DNA from: Modestobacter marinus
GTDB taxonomy: Bacteria; Actinomycetota; Actinomycetes; Mycobacteriales; Geodermatophilaceae
DNA length: 52,497 nt
NCBI RefSeq assembly: GCF_019799945.1
Contig: NZ_JABGCH010000030.1
Span: forward strand, 1-52,497
Direction of reading: 5' to 3'
Position 1 is the stretch's first letter, and every line of letters starts with the position of its first letter. The notes under the pieces were generated by a model that was given only the letters and a program-made list of their open reading frames with translations, made no database searches and was not told where the DNA came from. Position numbers and translations under genes: made by a program. This document shows positions 50,047 through 52,497 of this stretch, piece after piece.

Positions 50047-50095
50047 GGACTTTTAATCCGCGGGTTGTGGGTTCGATCCCCACGGGGCCCACCGT
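50047..50095 (+). repeat. attR: 49-bp direct repeat, right copy
   Basis: Perfect copy of 37431-37479: the tRNA-Lys 3' half from the anticodon stem on, without the 5' half. It marks the right boundary of the island. Flanking bases differ on both sides. Confidence 0.93.
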
Positions 50096-50100
50096 CTTGA

Positions 50101-50524
50101 CCAGCACCTTTACTAGTTCTCGATCTGTCGCTTGGGGCTCGCGCCCACACGGCGCCCACACGGTCTTCCGTCGCAGCCCGCGCGGCGGCGTCCATCCGTT
50201 CGGCCAGAGCGGCCAGATCGTCGTCGAACAGGCCGGAGTAGACGTCGAGGGTCATCGCCGCTGAGGCGTGGCCGAGCATCCGCTGGACGCTCTTGACGTT
50301 GGCGCCGCTGGCGACGGCGAGGGAGGCTGCCGTGTGCCGGAGGTCGTGCGGAGTGACGTCGCTCAGGCCGGCTGCTCGTACCGCTGGATCGAAGACGACG
50401 CGACGCCAGTTGCGAAGGCGAAGCACCGCGCCGCTGGCCGTGGTCACCAACAGGTCGTCGCCCTGCTTGCCCTCGCAGCGGCGGGCCAGCGGCTCGGCGA
50501 GGGCTGCGGGCAGGGGCACGGGCC
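50101..50524 (-). pseudogene. second tyrosine integrase, C-terminal remnant
   Basis: The catalytic domain only: LPAALAEPLARRCEGKQGDD, TPHDLRHTAASLAVASG (His-x-x-Arg), RMLGHASAAMTLDVYSGLFD (His, Tyr). The N-terminal two thirds are gone and replaced by an IS5 fragment. It differs clearly from the integrase at 37.5 kb. It lies just outside attR in the same orientation relative to the tRNA half, as expected for an older element in tandem. Confidence 0.8.
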
Positions 50525-50655
50525 TCGGTCCAGTCCCGCAGTCGTCGCCAGCAGGTCACTCCTGAGCAGCCGACCACCGACGTGGGCAGCTGGTTCCAGG
50601 CGATGCCGGTCTTGAGCACGAACACGATCCCGGCCAGCGCCGCTCGGTCGGACTC
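50525..50655 (-). mobile_element. IS5-family transposase fragment
   Basis: The minus strand reads SDRAALAGIVFVLKTGIAWN and TCWRRLRDWTEA, the N-terminal part of IS5-family transposases. It is fused to the integrase remnant and has no start or rest of the gene. Confidence 0.75.
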
Positions 50656-50820
50656 TGCCGGTTACGGTGGCAGGTCTTCGAGGAGGGCGGGATTCTCCAG
50701 CTTGCGGGCTAGCTCGGTCAGCGTGACCTGCACCTCCTGGCGCCCGAGCCCGACGCCGTCTGCATTCAAGGTTGCAGGCAGGGACTGTGCGGCACGAGCC
50801 CGCCCCGGCAATGCGCAGCT
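50656..50820. other. gap with an unassigned coding-like scrap
   Basis: On the minus strand a short frame (about 50662-50770) reads EVQVTLTELARKLENPALLEDLPP in two parts; it looks coding-like but has no family that I recognise and no clear start. Nothing else is seen. Confidence 0.25.
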
Positions 50821-50827
50821 GGAACGT

Positions 50828-50848
50828 TCTAAACGCTTTGGCTAGGCT
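50828..50848 (+). promoter_or_regulatory. LacI-type operator and -10 element
   Basis: TCTAAACGCTTTGG (50828-50841) has the central AAACGCTTT core of LacI-family operators. TAGGCT (50843-50848) follows and lies seven bases before the ATG. The arrangement suggests autoregulation by the gene downstream. Confidence 0.5.
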
Positions 50849-50855
50849 GACCCAC

Positions 50856-51878
50856 ATGACCCCGCGGCTTGGCTCGGCCGCCAGCCGCCGCCCCACGCTG
50901 GCCGACGTCGCCGCCCGCGCCGGCGTGTCCGTCGCGCTGGTCTCCATCGTGATGCGCGATGCGCCGGGGGCCAGCTCCGCGACCCGGGAGCGGGTGCGGC
51001 GCGCGGCCGAGGAGCTGGGCTACCGCCCCGACAGCCGCGCCCGGCTGCTGCGCAGCGCCCGCAGCCGGCTGATCGGCGTGGTGTTCGCCGTGCAGCACGC
51101 CTTCCACGGCGACCTCGTCGGCGGCCTCTACACCGCCGCCGACGCCGCCGACTACGAACTGGCCCTAAGCGCCGTCACCCCCGGTCGCGACGAGCGCCGC
51201 GCCGTCACGAGCCTGCTCCAGGACCGCTGTGAGGCGCTGATCCTGCTCGGCCCCCACGCACCAACGTCCTACCTGGCCGAACTCGCCGCCCGCATGCCCC
51301 TCGTCGTCGTCGCCCGCCCGGTGCGGCACCGCACCGTCGACGTGATCCGCACCGACGATATCGCCGGACTCGGGCAGGCCGTCGACCACCTCGTCGCGCT
51401 CGGCCACACCCGCACCGCCCACATCGACGGCGGCCGCGCTCCCGGCGCAGCCGAACGCCGACGCGGCTACCGCGGAGCCCTCCAGCGGCACGGCCTGGCC
51501 GACGCCGCCCTCATCCTGCCTGGCGGACTCACCGAGCAGGATGGAGCCACTGCGGCTCGCGCTCTGCTCGACACTCACCCCCTGCCCACCGCGGTCACCG
51601 TGTTCAACGACCGCAGCGCCACCGGCGTTCTCGATGTCCTGCGCAGCGCCGGTATTGACGTGCCCGGCGACATGTCCGTCGTCGGGTTCGACGACAGCCG
51701 CCTGGCCCGCCTGTCGCACATCGCGCTCACCACCGTCGCGCAGGACACCCAGCAGCTCACCAGCCTCTCCGTCGCCCGCGCCGCCGCTCGGCTCGACGGC
51801 TCGGCCATCACCGAACGCGAGCTGGTCATCCCACCCCACCTCATCATCCGCGGCACGACCGCACCGCCCACTCGCTGA
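50856..51878 (+). CDS. LacI family transcriptional regulator
   Basis: A 340-residue regulator. N-terminal helix-turn-helix PTLADVAARAGVSVALVSIV with the hinge helix RVRRAAEELGYRPDSRARLL, then a type I periplasmic-binding-like effector domain (LIGVVFAVQHAFHGDLVGGL, LPTAVTVFNDRSATGVLDVL, ISVVGFDD-like MSVVGFDDSRLARL). The inducer is unknown; no sugar or transport genes are next to it. ATG with TAGGCT seven bases upstream. It is the only intact gene among mobile-element debris. Confidence 0.92.
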   Translation: MTPRLGSAASRRPTLADVAARAGVSVALVSIVMRDAPGASSATRERVRRAAEELGYRPDSRARLLRSARSRLIGVVFAVQHAFHGDLVGGLYTAADAADYELALSAVTPGRDERRAVTSLLQDRCEALILLGPHAPTSYLAELAARMPLVVVARPVRHRTVDVIRTDDIAGLGQAVDHLVALGHTRTAHIDGGRAPGAAERRRGYRGALQRHGLADAALILPGGLTEQDGATAARALLDTHPLPTAVTVFNDRSATGVLDVLRSAGIDVPGDMSVVGFDDSRLARLSHIALTTVAQDTQQLTSLSVARAAARLDGSAITERELVIPPHLIIRGTTAPPTR

Positions 51879-52302
51879 CATCGAGGTGACCGTGCCTCTT
51901 GGCGTCGCGACCCAGTGATCGCAGGCCACCCGCACCAACGGCAGACGACGTCACGCCCAGCAGTGGAGCCCGACTGCATGAGTGTGACGGCGACCTGTTG
52001 GTGCACTGCATCCATGATCACTCGGCAGATGGCGGCGACGAGCACGACGAGCACGACGAGCACCCGATCACGAGTCGGCCTCGGCGGATCGTTCCAGCGA
52101 GCGATGTCGCGGATACGAGCGAGCCGCACCTCCCGCGTCCACGCCCGGCCAACCAACGAAAGGCGAGTTCACGCGCCTCCTGCGCGGCGGCTGAGACAGC
52201 GTCAATCGCCGGGCCGGCGTCGACCGCGACGTTCAAACGCGGATTCCCTGCCGCAGGGCGAGCGCCACCGCGCCGACTACACCGCTCCGGCTACTCTTTC
52301 GG
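51879..52302. other. gap with degenerate sequence
   Basis: No intact gene. On the minus strand two frames together read NVAVDAGPAIDAVSAAAQEA, RLARIRDIARWNDPPRP and VCRWCGWPAITGSRRQEAR, the last like the CxxC start of a small zinc-binding protein. This may be a decayed leftward gene; there is no open frame across it. Confidence 0.3.
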
Positions 52303-52434
52303 TTCCGGGACCTGACCGCCCGCGGCCTCACCGGAGTTCAGCTCGTGACCTCCGACGCGCACCGCGGGCTGGTCGAGGCGATCGGTGCCGCCCTGCCCGG
52401 CGCGGCCTGGCAGCGCTGCCGCACCCACTGGGCC
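52303..52434 (+). mobile_element. IS256-family transposase fragment
   Basis: The plus strand reads FRDLTARGLTGVQLVTSDAH and GLVEAIGAALPGAAWQRCRT, the conserved core of IS256 (mutator-type) transposases, including the Asp of TSDAH. The match ends at THWA near 52434 and the sequence then changes character. Both ends of the gene are missing. Confidence 0.82.
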
Positions 52435-52497
52435 TGTAAAGAATCAACTTGTCGGCGTGTTGTTGGCGGCGGCCTGGGGACCCGGCAGTGAGGCGAG

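Larger units (their letters stand above)
37431..50095. mobile_element. integrated genomic island at tRNA-Lys
   Basis: About 12.6 kb bounded by 49-bp direct repeats with a tyrosine integrase beside attL. Cargo: a small ORF before int, two SpoIIE-type phosphatase genes, a small conserved-looking ORF, the TIR-nSTAND-WD40 gene and an IS481 remnant. No replication or transfer genes are seen, so it is a genomic island or a satellite-like element rather than a complete conjugative element. Confidence 0.85.

Overview
The window is high-GC DNA from an actinobacterium. Gene content (purF-purM-DUF3073, ScyD/ScyE-family protein, lineage-typical small lipoproteins, mycothiol-enzyme remnant, IdeR-like iron boxes, GTG starts, leaderless promoters) fits the Geodermatophilaceae (Blastococcus, Geodermatophilus, Modestobacter type). 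The genus is an inference; no 16S gene is present.

Layout. 1-9 kb: end of an MBL-fold hydrolase, purF-purM, DUF3073, valine-type dehydrogenase, an orphan sugar-binding lipoprotein, an M23 peptidoglycan hydrolase, and a divergent lipoprotein/MBL pair. 9-17 kb: protocatechuate branch of aromatic catabolism. pobA, a PIG-L deacetylase with a propeller-like tail and an IclR regulator run leftward; pcaH-pcaG-pcaB-pcaD-pcaC run rightward as a tightly overlapping operon. Together they would take 4-hydroxybenzoate to 3-oxoadipate. 17-23 kb: ScyD-like secreted protein, a glycosyltransferase-like protein, an IS5 scrap beside a VOC protein, and an OmpR-type two-component system. 23-31 kb: an iron(III) ABC transporter (binding protein, permease, ATPase) followed by an aldolase-like / NAD-sugar-epimerase-like / GT2 operon and a convergent GT-C membrane glycosyltransferase. 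Three DtxR/IdeR-like boxes sit on the three promoters, which suggests one iron-responsive locus. 31-37 kb: tRNA-Glu, tRNA-Asp and tRNA-Phe, small lipoproteins, GtrA, a DUF2231-Rieske protein, an ECF sigma factor and decayed neighbours.

37.4-50.1 kb is a genomic island integrated in tRNA-Lys(UUU), bounded by a perfect 49-bp direct repeat (37431-37479 and 50047-50095) with a tyrosine integrase at its left end. Its cargo is two SpoIIE-type phosphatase proteins (one also carrying an RsbW-like kinase domain) and a 1432-residue TIR-nSTAND-transmembrane-WD40 protein that looks like an NLR-like defence sensor with a predicted NADase effector. Some of its WD40 repeats are identical at the DNA level. 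A degraded IS481 transposase abuts its stop codon.

50.1-52.5 kb is a graveyard of mobile DNA (integrase remnant, IS5 and IS256 fragments) around one intact LacI-family regulator. It suggests that an older element was integrated at the same tRNA before the present island.
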